A DNA stretch of 64,000 bases from JAFGVL01 sp963662245 (GCA_963662245.2 CAXXVQ010000009.1:496001-560000); one strand, 5' to 3'; shown: positions 16,965-27,028, counted from the first letter of the stretch. Notes: generated from the sequence alone by a model not told the origin. Numbers and translations are program-made.

Positions 16965-18509
16965 ATGGCTTCACAAGATGATGTTTTTAAGAAACTAGTC
17001 GCACACTGTAAAGAGTACGGTTTTGTTTTTCCTTCAAGTGAAATTTATGATGGACTAGGTGCCGTTTATGATTACGGACAAATGGGTGTTGAGTTGAAAA
17101 ACAACATTAAAAAATATTGGTGGGATAGCATGGTTCTTTTAAATGAGAATGTTGTCGGAATTGATGCTGCAATCTTTATGCACCCAACAACTTGGAAAGC
17201 ATCAGGACATGTGGATGCATTCAATGATCCGCTGATTGACAATAAAGATTCTAAGAAGCGTTATCGTGCTGATGTTTTAATCGAGGACTTGATGGCTAAG
17301 CAAGATGAAAAGGTTGAGAAAGAATGTGCTAAAGCTGCAAAGAAATTTGGAGAGTCTTTTGATAAAGAAATGTATATTCAAACAAATCCTCGTGTACAAG
17401 AGTATTTGGTTAAAAAAGAAGAAATACATAATCGCTTTGTAAAAGCATTAAATGATAGTGATCTTGCTGAATTAAAGCAAATTATTGAAGATTATGATGT
17501 TGTTTGTCCAATTAGTGGAACTAAAAACTGGACTGATGTTCGTCAATTTAACTTGATGTTTAGTACAGAAATGGGTTCTACTGCTGATGGATCCTCAAAA
17601 ATTTATCTTCGTCCGGAAACTGCGCAAGGTATTTTTGTAAACTATTTGAATGTACAGAAAACAGGTCGTATGCGTATTCCTTTTGGAATTGCTCAGATTG
17701 GTAAAGCATTCCGTAATGAGATTGTTGCTCGACAGTTCATTTTCCGTATGCGTGAATTTGAGCAAATGGAAATGCAATTTTTTGTAAAACCAGGAACAGA
17801 ATTAGAATGGTTTGAAAAATGGAAAGCGACACGCTTAAAGTGGCATAAAGCTCTTGGTTTAGGTGATGAAAAATATCGTTTCCATGACCATGATAAATTA
17901 GCTCACTATGCTAATGCTGCAACTGACATTGAGTTCAAAATGCCATTTGGATTTAAAGAGGTTGAAGGTATTCACTCAAGAACTGATTTTGACTTAAGTA
18001 GTCATGAGAAATATTCAGGAAAGAATATCAAGTATTTCGATCCTGAGTTAAATCAATCATATGTGCCTTATGTAATTGAGACTTCTATCGGTGTTGACCG
18101 TATGTTCTTAAGCGTAATGGCAGCGGCATATAATGAAGAAGAACTCGAAAATGGAGAATCAAGAGTAGTGTTGAACTTACCACCTGCAATCGCTCCAATT
18201 AAGGTTTGTGTTATGCCATTGACTAAAAAAGATGGTATGCCGGAAAAAGCTCGTGAGATTATCAATGAGCTTAAGTTTGATGTAAAGTGTGCTTATGATG
18301 AAAAAGATTCAATTGGTAAGCGTTACAGAAGACAAGATGCTGTTGGTACTCCATTCTGTATTACAGTTGATCACGATTCATTAAAAGATAATACAGTGAC
18401 AATTCGTTATCGAGATACAATGGAGCAGGAGAGAGTTGCAATATCTGGGCTATCTTCGATTATTAACTCTAAGGTTTCAATGAAAGAATTGTTTAAGAAG
18501 ATTATTTAA
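16965..18509 (+). CDS. glyS: Glycyl-tRNA synthetase, class II dimeric type
   Basis: This 514-residue enzyme charges tRNA-Gly with glycine. The opening KKLVAHCKEYGFVFPSSEIYDGL and YDYGQMGVELKNNIK are characteristic of the alpha2 (eukaryote-like) bacterial GlyRS, not the alpha2beta2 GlyQ/GlyS form. Class II motif 2 is visible as the FRNEIVARQFIFRMREFEQ segment and motif 3 as ETSIGVDRMFLSVM. LRPETAQGIFVNY is the glycine/ATP pocket. The C-terminal anticodon-binding domain starts near APIKVCVMPL. The length is normal for the Bacteroidota form. It has its own -7 box and ends at a bidirectional terminator shared with the convergent polysaccharide operon. Confidence 0.97.
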   Translation: MASQDDVFKKLVAHCKEYGFVFPSSEIYDGLGAVYDYGQMGVELKNNIKKYWWDSMVLLNENVVGIDAAIFMHPTTWKASGHVDAFNDPLIDNKDSKKRYRADVLIEDLMAKQDEKVEKECAKAAKKFGESFDKEMYIQTNPRVQEYLVKKEEIHNRFVKALNDSDLAELKQIIEDYDVVCPISGTKNWTDVRQFNLMFSTEMGSTADGSSKIYLRPETAQGIFVNYLNVQKTGRMRIPFGIAQIGKAFRNEIVARQFIFRMREFEQMEMQFFVKPGTELEWFEKWKATRLKWHKALGLGDEKYRFHDHDKLAHYANAATDIEFKMPFGFKEVEGIHSRTDFDLSSHEKYSGKNIKYFDPELNQSYVPYVIETSIGVDRMFLSVMAAAYNEEELENGESRVVLNLPPAIAPIKVCVMPLTKKDGMPEKAREIINELKFDVKCAYDEKDSIGKRYRRQDAVGTPFCITVDHDSLKDNTVTIRYRDTMEQERVAISGLSSIINSKVSMKELFKKII

Positions 18510-18521
18510 TAAATCATACAT

Positions 18522-18563
18522 AAATAAGAAAGGCTAGATATTTATTTCTAGCCTTTCTTATTT
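18522..18563. terminator. Perfect 17-bp bidirectional terminator between glyS and the polysaccharide operon
   Basis: The arms 18522-18538 and 18547-18563 are perfectly complementary (core AAGAAAGGCTAGA), with an 8-base AT loop. They carry A-rich and T-rich outer ends, so the structure serves both the rightward glyS and the leftward glycosyl-phosphotransferase gene. Confidence 0.92.
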
Positions 18564-18567
18564 ATAA

Positions 18568-19965
18568 TTAGTATGCTTTTTCGTCTCCAGTTATTGCTAA
18601 GTATGCTGTTTGAAACATTATTTTTAGATCAAGCCAGAAAGTCCAGTTTTCTAAATACCATACATCAAGTTTAACTCTCCTTTCCATTTCTCTAATATCT
18701 TTTGTTTCACCTCTACATCCATTTACTTGTGCCCAGCCTGTTATGCCTGGGAGAGCTAAATGTCTTAGCATATATTTATCAATCAGTTCTGAATACTTGT
18801 CGGTGTGTTTTAACATGTGTGGTCTAGGACCAACAATAGACATATCGCCAATTAATACATTCCAGAATTGGGGTAGCTCATCAAGACTTGTTTTGCGTAG
18901 GAATGAACCAATCTTTGTAATTCTATCGTCATTTTTTGTAGCTTGTTTTTCGTCTGCATCATTATTTTGATTCATTGAGCGGAATTTATAGCAATAAAAA
19001 TCTTCGCCTTTTTTTCCAGTTCTTTTTTGTTTGAAGAATATTGAGCCGTTTGATTCTATTCTGATAGCAAGTCCAATAAATAATAATAGTACAGGGAATA
19101 CTGTGAAAAGAAATATTGAGGCTACAATAATGTCAAAAGCTCTTTTAATGAATCTATTTGGAAAATACTCTAGAGGTTCTTCTCTTAATGAAACAACAGG
19201 TATGTCACTAATAAATTGAAGGTTTACTTTCTTGCTAAGGAATCGTTTAAAATCAGGTACAAAATAGAATCTGATAAGATTATTTTCAGCATAATTTAAG
19301 ATTGGAATAGCCTTTCTGTCATCTCCAGCCGGAAGTGCACAAAATATTTCATCTACATGATTGTTTTGTAGAAATTCAATAGAATCATTAATGTTTCCAA
19401 TAACTAGCTCCTTATCAATCTGGATTTCTTTTCTATCGTCAAAACATCCAAGTAGATTGTAGCTATTGTGGATATTTAAAACAATCTTATTGTAAACTTC
19501 TTTTGCAACATTCCCAGATCCTAAAATTATTATATTTCGAATATTTTTTTTCTTTAGCCTTTCATTTTTTATTATTTGCCTCATTAGTATTCTCCAGGTT
19601 GTGCTAACCCAGAAAGCAATAATAAAAAGTGTAATGCTATATTTTAAATTGAGTTCTGATAAGTTATTTGTAATTGAAATTGTTACGAATAAAATGATGA
19701 ACTGAGTTAGAAGAGTTTTAAATACCTTATCAAGAATCTCTTCAACTCTAACATTTCTTTTGTGCAAAATAACTCCCCATAAGCTAATACTAAATAAGTA
19801 AGAAATATTATAGTATAAAATGAGGTTCTTTTCTCTTAGAAAGAAAGTATATGATAATTCTTCTTTATACAAGAAATAACATATATAAAATCCGATATTT
19901 AAGAGCATTAGTTCTCCTAGAATAACAGTTGATTTTATGAGAGAAAAGTCTTTCCCAGTGCGCAT
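18568..19965 (-). CDS. Initiating undecaprenyl-phosphate glycosyl-phosphotransferase (WcaJ/WbaP type)
   Basis: This 465-residue polyisoprenyl-phosphate hexose-1-phosphate transferase would transfer a sugar-1-phosphate to undecaprenyl phosphate at the inner membrane, starting repeat-unit synthesis. The N-terminal third has four hydrophobic segments. Then comes a CoA-binding-like Rossmann domain (NIIILGSGNVAKEVYNKI), a further membrane helix (IIVASIFLFTVFPVLLLFIGL) and the catalytic domain: FFKQKRTGKKGEDFYCYKFRSM, KTSLDELPQFWNVLIGDMSIVGPRP, LPGITGWAQVNGCRGET. The DE of SLDELPQ and the GPRP are conserved family landmarks. It is the last gene of the leftward gmd-fcl-wza-wzc operon, 6 bases after wzc. 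The sugar (glucose, galactose or another) cannot be decided. Confidence 0.94.
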   Translation of the reverse strand: MRTGKDFSLIKSTVILGELMLLNIGFYICYFLYKEELSYTFFLREKNLILYYNISYLFSISLWGVILHKRNVRVEEILDKVFKTLLTQFIILFVTISITNNLSELNLKYSITLFIIAFWVSTTWRILMRQIIKNERLKKKNIRNIIILGSGNVAKEVYNKIVLNIHNSYNLLGCFDDRKEIQIDKELVIGNINDSIEFLQNNHVDEIFCALPAGDDRKAIPILNYAENNLIRFYFVPDFKRFLSKKVNLQFISDIPVVSLREEPLEYFPNRFIKRAFDIIVASIFLFTVFPVLLLFIGLAIRIESNGSIFFKQKRTGKKGEDFYCYKFRSMNQNNDADEKQATKNDDRITKIGSFLRKTSLDELPQFWNVLIGDMSIVGPRPHMLKHTDKYSELIDKYMLRHLALPGITGWAQVNGCRGETKDIREMERRVKLDVWYLENWTFWLDLKIMFQTAYLAITGDEKAY

Positions 19966-19971
19966 GGTTAG

Positions 19972-22329
19972 TTATTTTAAGGAGCTAAATAATTGTTTGA
20001 ATTTAGATTTCTTTTGTTCGTTTCTTTTGTAGTATTCATAATAGTACCCAGTTCTATATCCTCTATGTTTTTTGCCAATTTTTGATCCATTAAGTACTAA
20101 ATAAGGTTTTGTTAATCGACCTTCTTCGTGTAAATCATTTATAAGTAGTATACTGTCTTTATTTGTTACTTTTTCTCTAGTTATATATAAGGTTAAGTCA
20201 GATACTCTATTTATTAAGAATGTGTCAGAAATAACGCCTACAGGAGCAGTGTCAATAATTATATAGTCATATTTTTCCTTTAGTTCTTCAATAGCCTTGT
20301 CTAAGTTAGGCTTATTTAATAACTCATTTGGATTTGGTGGGATAATCCCTGTAGGTAAAATATCAAGATTAGGATATTGTGTTGAAGTAGTAATTAGGGA
20401 TTCAAGATCTTCCCCCATCGCTAAGTAACTAGTAATACCATGTCTTTCGTTTATACCTAAATACTTTCCTATACTTGGATTTCTAATATCTAATCCAATT
20501 ATAAGGACTTTATTGTCTGTTAAAGCAAAAGTACATGCAAGATTTACGCAGATAAATGATTTTCCTTCACCAGATACAGTCGAAGTAACTGTGATTATTT
20601 TTTTAGGTTCAGTGTCACTTTTTAGAATAAACAGCAGATTGTTTCGTAGTAATCTAAATAGTTCCGTTCCGCTAGAGGTGTCAGTTGGAGAAACAATGAT
20701 TTTCTTGTCGGTTTGGTTGATAGGTATCTCTCCGATAATTGGAACTCTTGAAAGTTTTTCGAGTTCTTCTCTGCTTGAAATTTCTGTTTTAAATAAATCA
20801 ACAATATAGATTATTGCAATAGGAAAAGCGAGTCCAAAGATTAAAGAAATTAAAAGAGTGATTTTTTTTCTTGGTGCTACAGGGATGTAATTTGCTCGAG
20901 CTGTTGAAACAGTTTTAGCTTTAGGTGTTGTTGCAGCTAATGTTAGGTTAGTTTCCTCTCTTTTTTGTAGTAGAAATACATATAATGTCTCTTTAATTTG
21001 TTGTTGTCTTTTAATCTCAATAAGTTCTCTTTCAATTTTTGGGATTTGTCTTATTTTGCCACTTGTTTGTGCATTTTCAAAATCAATATCCGTTTTAGCA
21101 ATTGAAAGGGTCTTTCTAATATTAACAATACTATGCTTAATGCCATATCTCATGCTAGAAAGTTGGTTAATCATTGATTCTAGAATTGGGTTTGCAGATG
21201 TTGATGCTCTTTCAATTCTATCTTTCTCTAATAAAAGCTGGTTGTATTTGTTAATGAGTTCTGCAAGACTCTGATCCGTAATCCCAAGAATAGGAATTAA
21301 TCTATTTTTGTTGTTTTCATCATTTATAAATGATTCAACATATTTGATAATATTAAGTTGTGTTTCTATTTCTTTTGCTTTTTCTTCATTTATTCCTGTT
21401 TGATTAATGAATAGTTCTGTTTCCGAAGATATATCCGTAATTTTATGCTTAGTCTTAAAATCCTCAACATTTTTCTCAACTGTTGATAGTTCAACAGTTA
21501 ATGATTTTAATCTATCGTCAATAAACATAGCAGTATTGAATGCAATTTGATTTTTGTCTTCAACTGCCTGTTCATTATATAGTTCAACATATTTATTTAA
21601 GAAGTCTTTCCCTTCTTTGATGTTTTGAGTTATATAGGAAATAGTTAATACACTTGAGTTCTTGGATGTTGGTGTTACATTAATTTTATTAGAGATTTCT
21701 ACAGCCATTGATTCTGGATTAAATATCTGGATTAGATATCCATCTTCAATTTCTGATATTGGAGCTAGATTTTCAATTTGAATAGTTCCATCAGTTAGTT
21801 TTAATTCAACGGGTAAGTGTTTTTTCTTTATCTCAAGTGTTTTTTCTTTATATGAGATGTTAAAGTGATAAAAGTTTTTTTCTTTTGTAATATAGATGCT
21901 GATTGGGGCTGTAATCGTATCTAAGTTTATATCTTTAATCAGTATATCAAACGGATTAGGGTAGATTATTGCGTCTTTTAATCCTTGTTTTTTAGTACAA
22001 ATGATATTATACTTTGTTGCATTGATTGTGCTTTTAATTAAGTCCGCAGATTTGAAAATCTGAATTTCGTTGTCAATATTGTTTTTCCCACCATTAAATC
22101 CCAAATCATCTAAGATTGCTAATTCAGAAACTCCAGATTCTTCATCTTTTATTAATACAGAAGTTGAAATCTCGTATTGGTTATTGGTGATAGCCAAATA
22201 GATACTTGCAATCCCTACAAAAACAAACATTGAGATAAGCAGCCATTTCCAATATATTAAATATTTGGAAACAAGTTCTCGTATGTTTATTTCATCACTA
22301 TTAATATTGTTCTTTTTTTCAAAACTCAT
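19972..22329 (-). CDS. Wzc-like polysaccharide co-polymerase with tyrosine autokinase domain
   Basis: The 785-residue inner-membrane protein controls chain length and export. It has a first TM helix at about 27-47, a periplasmic Wzz domain with long coiled-coil stretches (about 230-450), and a second TM at about 489-511. The cytoplasmic BY-kinase domain has Walker A SGEGKS (586-591), Walker A' near VLIIGLDIRNPS (608-619) and Walker B YDYIIIDTAPVG (687-698). The C terminus has a tyrosine cluster (Y758, 762-764, 766-767), the usual autophosphorylation site. Fusion of Wzz and kinase in one chain is the Gram-negative Wzc arrangement. It sits 8 bases after the Wza-like gene, its outer-membrane partner. 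Confidence 0.95.
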   Translation of the reverse strand: MSFEKKNNINSDEINIRELVSKYLIYWKWLLISMFVFVGIASIYLAITNNQYEISTSVLIKDEESGVSELAILDDLGFNGGKNNIDNEIQIFKSADLIKSTINATKYNIICTKKQGLKDAIIYPNPFDILIKDINLDTITAPISIYITKEKNFYHFNISYKEKTLEIKKKHLPVELKLTDGTIQIENLAPISEIEDGYLIQIFNPESMAVEISNKINVTPTSKNSSVLTISYITQNIKEGKDFLNKYVELYNEQAVEDKNQIAFNTAMFIDDRLKSLTVELSTVEKNVEDFKTKHKITDISSETELFINQTGINEEKAKEIETQLNIIKYVESFINDENNKNRLIPILGITDQSLAELINKYNQLLLEKDRIERASTSANPILESMINQLSSMRYGIKHSIVNIRKTLSIAKTDIDFENAQTSGKIRQIPKIERELIEIKRQQQIKETLYVFLLQKREETNLTLAATTPKAKTVSTARANYIPVAPRKKITLLISLIFGLAFPIAIIYIVDLFKTEISSREELEKLSRVPIIGEIPINQTDKKIIVSPTDTSSGTELFRLLRNNLLFILKSDTEPKKIITVTSTVSGEGKSFICVNLACTFALTDNKVLIIGLDIRNPSIGKYLGINERHGITSYLAMGEDLESLITTSTQYPNLDILPTGIIPPNPNELLNKPNLDKAIEELKEKYDYIIIDTAPVGVISDTFLINRVSDLTLYITREKVTNKDSILLINDLHEEGRLTKPYLVLNGSKIGKKHRGYRTGYYYEYYKRNEQKKSKFKQLFSSLK

Positions 22330-22337
22330 TGTGTAGT

Positions 22338-23126
22338 TTATTTATATATAGTAACAAGTAAAGATGTTAAGCTGATTAAGGTAGATGTAATTGATACTGA
22401 TAGAGATTCAACACTGCTTACAGCAGAGGCTCTTGCCTTTGTTTTATTTGTTTGGACATAAAGAACATCATTTTGTTTTAAATAATAGTACTTAGATCTA
22501 AGAAGGTTTTTGTCCTGAAGGTTTAGCCTAACAGTTTCTTTTTGGCCATTCTCATCTTCTCTGATTAATAAAAGATTCTCTCTTTGCCCGTATATGGTTA
22601 AATCGCCAGCTTCTGCTAAGGCTTCAAGTATTGTGATTTTATCATTAATCACATTAAAAGAGCCTGGGTGATTTACTTCACCTAAAACTGATATGTTGAA
22701 ATTTACGAATCGGATAGTAATTATGGGTTCTTCTTTTATATATTTTGGATAAATACTATCCTTAATTATTTGTTCAACTTCGTTTCTTGTCTTTCCATTT
22801 ATATAAATCTTCCCAAGTATTGGGAAATTAATATACCCATTAGCATCCACCAGATAAGTTGGAATGTTTTGAGTCATTGATAATGAAGTTCCTGTAAATT
22901 GCTTTGGAGTAAGCATCATATTAAAACTTGCAGAAGCCTCAGGTGTAGGTGTGTTGATCAAGATTGTTATTTGATCGTTTTTATAAATCCTAGGTTCTGG
23001 GATGCCTGTAGACTCTATTATTCCACTTTCCACATCTTTAAAATATGGTATTTTTTTGCTTGCAGTACAAGCTGAGAATGTAATAATAGCAGTTGTAATA
23101 CTTAGATATTTAATGAATTGTTTCAT
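22338..23126 (-). CDS. Wza-like polysaccharide export lipoprotein (Poly_export + SLBB)
   Basis: The 262-residue protein has a lipoprotein signal peptide with lipobox FSAC (TTAIITFSAC), so it is likely lipid-anchored to the outer membrane. The Poly_export domain covers about 45-140 (RIYKNDQITILI, YLVDANGYINFPILGKIYI). The SLBB domain follows (FNISVLGEVNHPGSFNVINDKITILEALAEAGDL), then LLIREDENGQ and a final hydrophobic stretch. Proteins of this family form the outer-membrane export channel that docks to Wzc. The short length (no long C-terminal domain) is common in Bacteroidota. It lies in the gmd-fcl-wza-wzc operon, 19 bases after fcl. Confidence 0.94.
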   Translation of the reverse strand: MKQFIKYLSITTAIITFSACTASKKIPYFKDVESGIIESTGIPEPRIYKNDQITILINTPTPEASASFNMMLTPKQFTGTSLSMTQNIPTYLVDANGYINFPILGKIYINGKTRNEVEQIIKDSIYPKYIKEEPIITIRFVNFNISVLGEVNHPGSFNVINDKITILEALAEAGDLTIYGQRENLLLIREDENGQKETVRLNLQDKNLLRSKYYYLKQNDVLYVQTNKTKARASAVSSVESLSVSITSTLISLTSLLVTIYK

Positions 23127-23145
23127 AATTTTTTATGAAATATGT

Positions 23146-24231
23146 TTAGTTGTCAATATACCAATTGTATATAGTTTTAATTCCTTCATTTATCTCCACA
23201 GAATGTTTCCATCCCAGTTTGTTTAATTTACTAACATCAGTTAGCTTTTTCATAGTCCCATCAGGTTTGGATGAGTTGAAATAAAGATCTCCTGAGAAAT
23301 TGACTATTGATTTTATTAAACCTGCTAGGTCTTTTATTGAGATATCACTTCCTGTACCAATATTGATGTGTGTATTTCTAACTTCTTTAATGTCTTTTGA
23401 ATATGTGTCTTCAAAATTGATGTTTTCCATTACAAACACTGTTGCATCAGCCATGTCTTCACTCCAAAGGAATTCTCTCATTGGGTTTCCTGAACCCCAG
23501 ATTTCAACCTTATATGAGTCTCCTTCTTTTTTTATTCCATATTTTCCCAATGTTGAAATAATTTCTTCTTTAGAGCTTCCTCCACTAATACCTTCGATTG
23601 GTCTTTTGTTTAAATCCATAGAGATTGCATCCCAGTTGTTTGATTCAAGACATTTTCCAAGGTGAATTTTTCTAATTAATGCAGGTAAGACATGAGAAGT
23701 TTCTAAGTTGAAATTGTCATTTGGGCCATACAGGTTTGTGGGCATTACTGAGATGTAGTTTGTCCCATATTGTAGGTTATAGCTTTCACACATTTTTATG
23801 CCGGCAATCTTTGCAATCGCATATGGCTCATTAGTGTATTCTAAAGTGTCCGTAAGTAAACTTTGTTCCTTTATTGGTTGCTCAGCATCTCTTGGGTAAA
23901 TGCATGTGCTCCCAAGGAAGCAAAGTTTTTTTACATTATTTAGATATGCAGAGTGAATGACATTGTTTTGTATTTGTAGATTTTGATAAATAAAATCAGC
24001 TCTGTATGTGTTGTTTGCAACGATTCCTCCAACTTTTGCAGCTGCAAGGAAAACATACTCCGGTTTTTCTGTTTTGAAAAAATCAGCAACGGCAATCTCA
24101 TTGGTCAAGTCAAGCTCTGCGTGAGTTCTCCCAATCAAGTTTGTGTATCCTTTATTCTGAAGATTTTTCCAAATTGCAGAACCAACTAATCCTCTGTGTC
24201 CTGCAATGTATATTTTACTGTCTTTATTCAT
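23146..24231 (-). CDS. fcl: GDP-L-fucose synthase
   Basis: The 361-residue short-chain dehydrogenase/epimerase converts GDP-4-keto-6-deoxymannose to GDP-L-fucose with NADPH. The Rossmann motif GHRGLVG is at residues 11-17. The catalytic triad is S108 (LGSTCIYP), Y137 and K141 (YAIAKIAG). LAAAKVGGIVANN and the PTNLYGPNDNF loop are diagnostic of Fcl/WcaG. It is about 40 residues longer than the E. coli enzyme because of an insertion after residue 200 (IEGISGGSSKEE region), a form I recall from Bacteroides. It follows gmd by 23 bases, and the two enzymes act in sequence. Confidence 0.96.
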   Translation of the reverse strand: MNKDSKIYIAGHRGLVGSAIWKNLQNKGYTNLIGRTHAELDLTNEIAVADFFKTEKPEYVFLAAAKVGGIVANNTYRADFIYQNLQIQNNVIHSAYLNNVKKLCFLGSTCIYPRDAEQPIKEQSLLTDTLEYTNEPYAIAKIAGIKMCESYNLQYGTNYISVMPTNLYGPNDNFNLETSHVLPALIRKIHLGKCLESNNWDAISMDLNKRPIEGISGGSSKEEIISTLGKYGIKKEGDSYKVEIWGSGNPMREFLWSEDMADATVFVMENINFEDTYSKDIKEVRNTHINIGTGSDISIKDLAGLIKSIVNFSGDLYFNSSKPDGTMKKLTDVSKLNKLGWKHSVEINEGIKTIYNWYIDN

Positions 24232-24254
24232 TGTAATATTGTTGACTTAGGGAA

Positions 24255-25406
24255 TTATTCAAAGTAGTTCATGATTTTATACCCACCTTCTTTAAGGTAT
24301 GAGTCTTTTTGCATAAGTTTTAAGTCGCTATGCATCATGTCTTTTACTAATCCATCTAAATCATATTCTGGCTCCCAGTTAAGTTTTGTTCTTGCTTTTG
24401 TTGCATCTCCAATTAAGATGTCAACCTCAGTTGGACGGAAGTATTTTGGATCTACTCCAACTACTGTTTCTCCAATGCGTTTCTTTATGGCATCAAGATG
24501 ATTTGCTCCAACTCTTTCAGTAAATATTGTTTCATTAACAGATGAGATTATTCCAATTTCTTTTTCGTCAGTTCCTTTGAACTCAATAGTGATTCCAGCT
24601 TCGTTGAAAGCCATTTTGATGAAATCTCTAATCGTTGTTGTAATTCCAGTTGCAATTACATAATCATCTGGTTCATCTTGTTGAAGAATTAAGTACATGG
24701 CTTTGATGTAATCTTTAGCATGACCCCAGTCTCGTTTTGAGGAAAGGTTCCCCATGAATACTTCTTTTTGTAACCCTAAAGCAATTTTAGATACTGCACG
24801 AGTTACTTTTCTAGTTACAAAAGTTTCTCCACGAAGGGGAGATTCATGGTTGAAAAGAATCCCATTTGATGCATGCATTCCATATGCTTCTCTGTAGTTC
24901 ACAGTAATCCAATATCCATAAAGTTTTGCTACAGCATACGGGCTTCGTGGGTAAAATGGTGTAGTTTCTTTTTGAGGGATTTCTTGTACAAGACCATATA
25001 ATTCAGAAGTAGAAGCTTGATAAATTCTTGTCTTTTTTGTTAAGTTTAGAAGACGCACTGCTTCTAATATTCTTAGTGTTCCAATACCATCTGCATTGGC
25101 TGTATATTCTGGAGTGTCAAAACTAACCTTTACATGGCTCATTGCAGCAAGGTTGTATATCTCATCAGGCTGAACCTCTCCAATTATTCTGGTTAAGTTC
25201 ATGCTGTCAGTTAAGTCGCCATAATGAAGAATCAAGTTTCTGCTAGATTCATGTGGATCTTGATATAAATGATCAATTCTATCAGTGTTAAATAATGAAG
25301 ATCTTCTTTTTATACCGTGGACAGTATATCCTTTTTTAATTAAAAATTCTGCTAAATAGGCTCCATCTTGGCCTGTGATTCCTGTAATAAGTGCAACTTT
25401 TCCCAT
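24255..25406 (-). CDS. gmd: GDP-mannose 4,6-dehydratase
   Basis: The 383-residue extended SDR enzyme makes GDP-4-keto-6-deoxymannose from GDP-mannose, the first committed step to GDP-fucose or related deoxyhexoses. Visible features are the NADP motif GITGQDG (9-15), RRSSLFNTDRIDHLY, the catalytic T133/E135 in ASTSELYG, Y157 and K161 in YAVAKLYGYW, and NHESPLRGETFVTRKVTRAV. It is the first gene of the leftward five-gene operon, divergent from ugd across a 244-base gap. No perfect TAnnTTTG box was found on the minus strand of that gap; the closest sequence, at about 25437-25444, has one mismatch. Confidence 0.97.
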   Translation of the reverse strand: MGKVALITGITGQDGAYLAEFLIKKGYTVHGIKRRSSLFNTDRIDHLYQDPHESSRNLILHYGDLTDSMNLTRIIGEVQPDEIYNLAAMSHVKVSFDTPEYTANADGIGTLRILEAVRLLNLTKKTRIYQASTSELYGLVQEIPQKETTPFYPRSPYAVAKLYGYWITVNYREAYGMHASNGILFNHESPLRGETFVTRKVTRAVSKIALGLQKEVFMGNLSSKRDWGHAKDYIKAMYLILQQDEPDDYVIATGITTTIRDFIKMAFNEAGITIEFKGTDEKEIGIISSVNETIFTERVGANHLDAIKKRIGETVVGVDPKYFRPTEVDILIGDATKARTKLNWEPEYDLDGLVKDMMHSDLKLMQKDSYLKEGGYKIMNYFE

Positions 25407-25650
25407 GAATTATTTTATTAGGTTTTTTTTAAACGATTAACTTGCAAATAAACGAAAAAACTTCAAATTAAGGGGAGTAAAAGTGTCTTTTTCTGTTAAA
25501 ATTAGCAATTAGTGAATGTTGTTTCAAGAAAAAATAAGTTTGGTGTAGTTAATCAATGTCTGATACTTAGAAAAATGTAAAAAAAACCTTCGTTTTGTAT
25601 ATATTTGCAGTTCTATAGATAATGTAGATATTTTACAAAGAAAACTGAAT
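25407..25650. other. Divergent intergenic region between gmd and ugd
   Basis: This 244-base AT-rich gap must hold both operon promoters. The only clean match seen is the ugd-side -7 box at 25600. No ORF, hairpin or long repeat stands out. Confidence 0.6.
25600..25607 (+). promoter_or_regulatory. -7 promoter box for the ugd operon
   Basis: TATATTTG matches TAnnTTTG and is followed by CAG; it ends 43 bases before the ugd ATG. No TTG lies 19-21 bases upstream. Confidence 0.5.
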
Positions 25651-26979
25651 ATGAAAATAGCTGTTGTTGGCACTGGCTATGTGGGCCTAGTTACGGGAAC
25701 TTGTTTCGCAGAAATGGGTGTGGATGTAACTTGTATTGATATTGATGAAACGAAGATTTTATCATTACTAAATGGTGGTATTCCAATATATGAGCCAGGG
25801 CTTGAAGAAATGGTGATTAGGAACTATAAAGCCGGTAGACTTCATTTTTCGACGAAGCTTACAGATTGTCTTGATGATGTTTCTGTTGTTTTTAGTGCAG
25901 TAGGTACTCCGCCAGATGAGGATGGAAGTGCTGATTTGAGATATGTATTGGAGGTAGCTCGCACAATAGGTCGCAATATGAATAGTTATACTTTGGTTGT
26001 TACCAAAAGTACTGTGCCGGTTGGTACTGCTAAACTGGTTAAAGAAGCAATTCAAGAAGAACTAAATATACGCGGTGTTCAAATTGATTTTGATGTTGCA
26101 TCTAATCCGGAATTTTTGAAAGAAGGGGCTGCAATTAAGGACTTTATGAGCCCGGATCGAGTTGTGGTTGGTGTTGAAAGTGAAAGAGCAAAAGAGCTTT
26201 TAACAAAGCTATATCGTCCATTCTTGTTAAATAACTTCCGTGTTATTTTTATGGATATTCCATCGGCAGAAATGACAAAATATGCTGCTAATGCCATGCT
26301 TGCAACTCGTATCAGTTTTATGAATGATGTGGCAAATTTGTGTGAAATTGTAGGAGCTGATGTAAATATGGTTCGTAAAGGTATTGGAAGCGATTCTCGT
26401 ATTGGAACGAAATTTTTGTATCCGGGTTGTGGCTATGGTGGATCCTGTTTTCCAAAAGATGTAAAAGCATTGATTAAAACAGCGCAAGAACATGGTTATG
26501 ATATGCAAGTTCTAAAAGCTGTGGAAGGTGTTAATGACAAGCAAAAGGAAATCTTGTTTGAAAAACTTTTGAAATATAATAATGGAAGTCTTGCTGGTAA
26601 GACAATTGCCTTGTGGGGTTTGGCATTTAAACCTGAGACAGATGATATTCGTGAAGCTCCCTCTTTAGTTCTTATTGAAAAATTAGTAGCTGCAGGATGC
26701 AAAGTGAAAGCTTTTGATCCGGTTGCAGTGCATGAAACTCAGAAAAGAATATCACAGACTGCATATAGCTCTGAGGTCTATTTTGCATCAGATATGTATG
26801 ATGCTGTGAATGATTCAGATGCATTGCTTGTTGTAACTGAATGGAAAGAGTTTCGTTTACCAAACTGGGAGGTTGTTAAAAAATCGATGTCGACTCCAGT
26901 TGTGTTTGATGGAAGAAATATATATGAGAGTGAAGACTTGAAGGCTTTAGGAGTGGATTATCATTGTATTGGGAAATAG
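25651..26979 (+). CDS. ugd: UDP-glucose 6-dehydrogenase
   Basis: The 442-residue enzyme oxidises UDP-glucose to UDP-glucuronate with two NAD+. The Rossmann motif is G7-T-G-Y-V-G12. The catalytic cysteine is C266 in the GCGYGGSCFPKD segment. The family hallmarks STVPVGT, NPEFLKEGAAI, SPDRVVVG and LWGLAFKPETDDIREAPS are all present, and the C-terminal UDP-binding domain ends normally. It leads the rightward polysaccharide operon, so glucuronic acid, or a sugar derived from it, is probably a component of the polymer. Confidence 0.97.
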   Translation: MKIAVVGTGYVGLVTGTCFAEMGVDVTCIDIDETKILSLLNGGIPIYEPGLEEMVIRNYKAGRLHFSTKLTDCLDDVSVVFSAVGTPPDEDGSADLRYVLEVARTIGRNMNSYTLVVTKSTVPVGTAKLVKEAIQEELNIRGVQIDFDVASNPEFLKEGAAIKDFMSPDRVVVGVESERAKELLTKLYRPFLLNNFRVIFMDIPSAEMTKYAANAMLATRISFMNDVANLCEIVGADVNMVRKGIGSDSRIGTKFLYPGCGYGGSCFPKDVKALIKTAQEHGYDMQVLKAVEGVNDKQKEILFEKLLKYNNGSLAGKTIALWGLAFKPETDDIREAPSLVLIEKLVAAGCKVKAFDPVAVHETQKRISQTAYSSEVYFASDMYDAVNDSDALLVVTEWKEFRLPNWEVVKKSMSTPVVFDGRNIYESEDLKALGVDYHCIGK

Positions 26980-27028
26980 AATTTAAATATTTTGTGTAAA
27001 CTATCTAGAGGGGTTTGAGGGTTAGTCT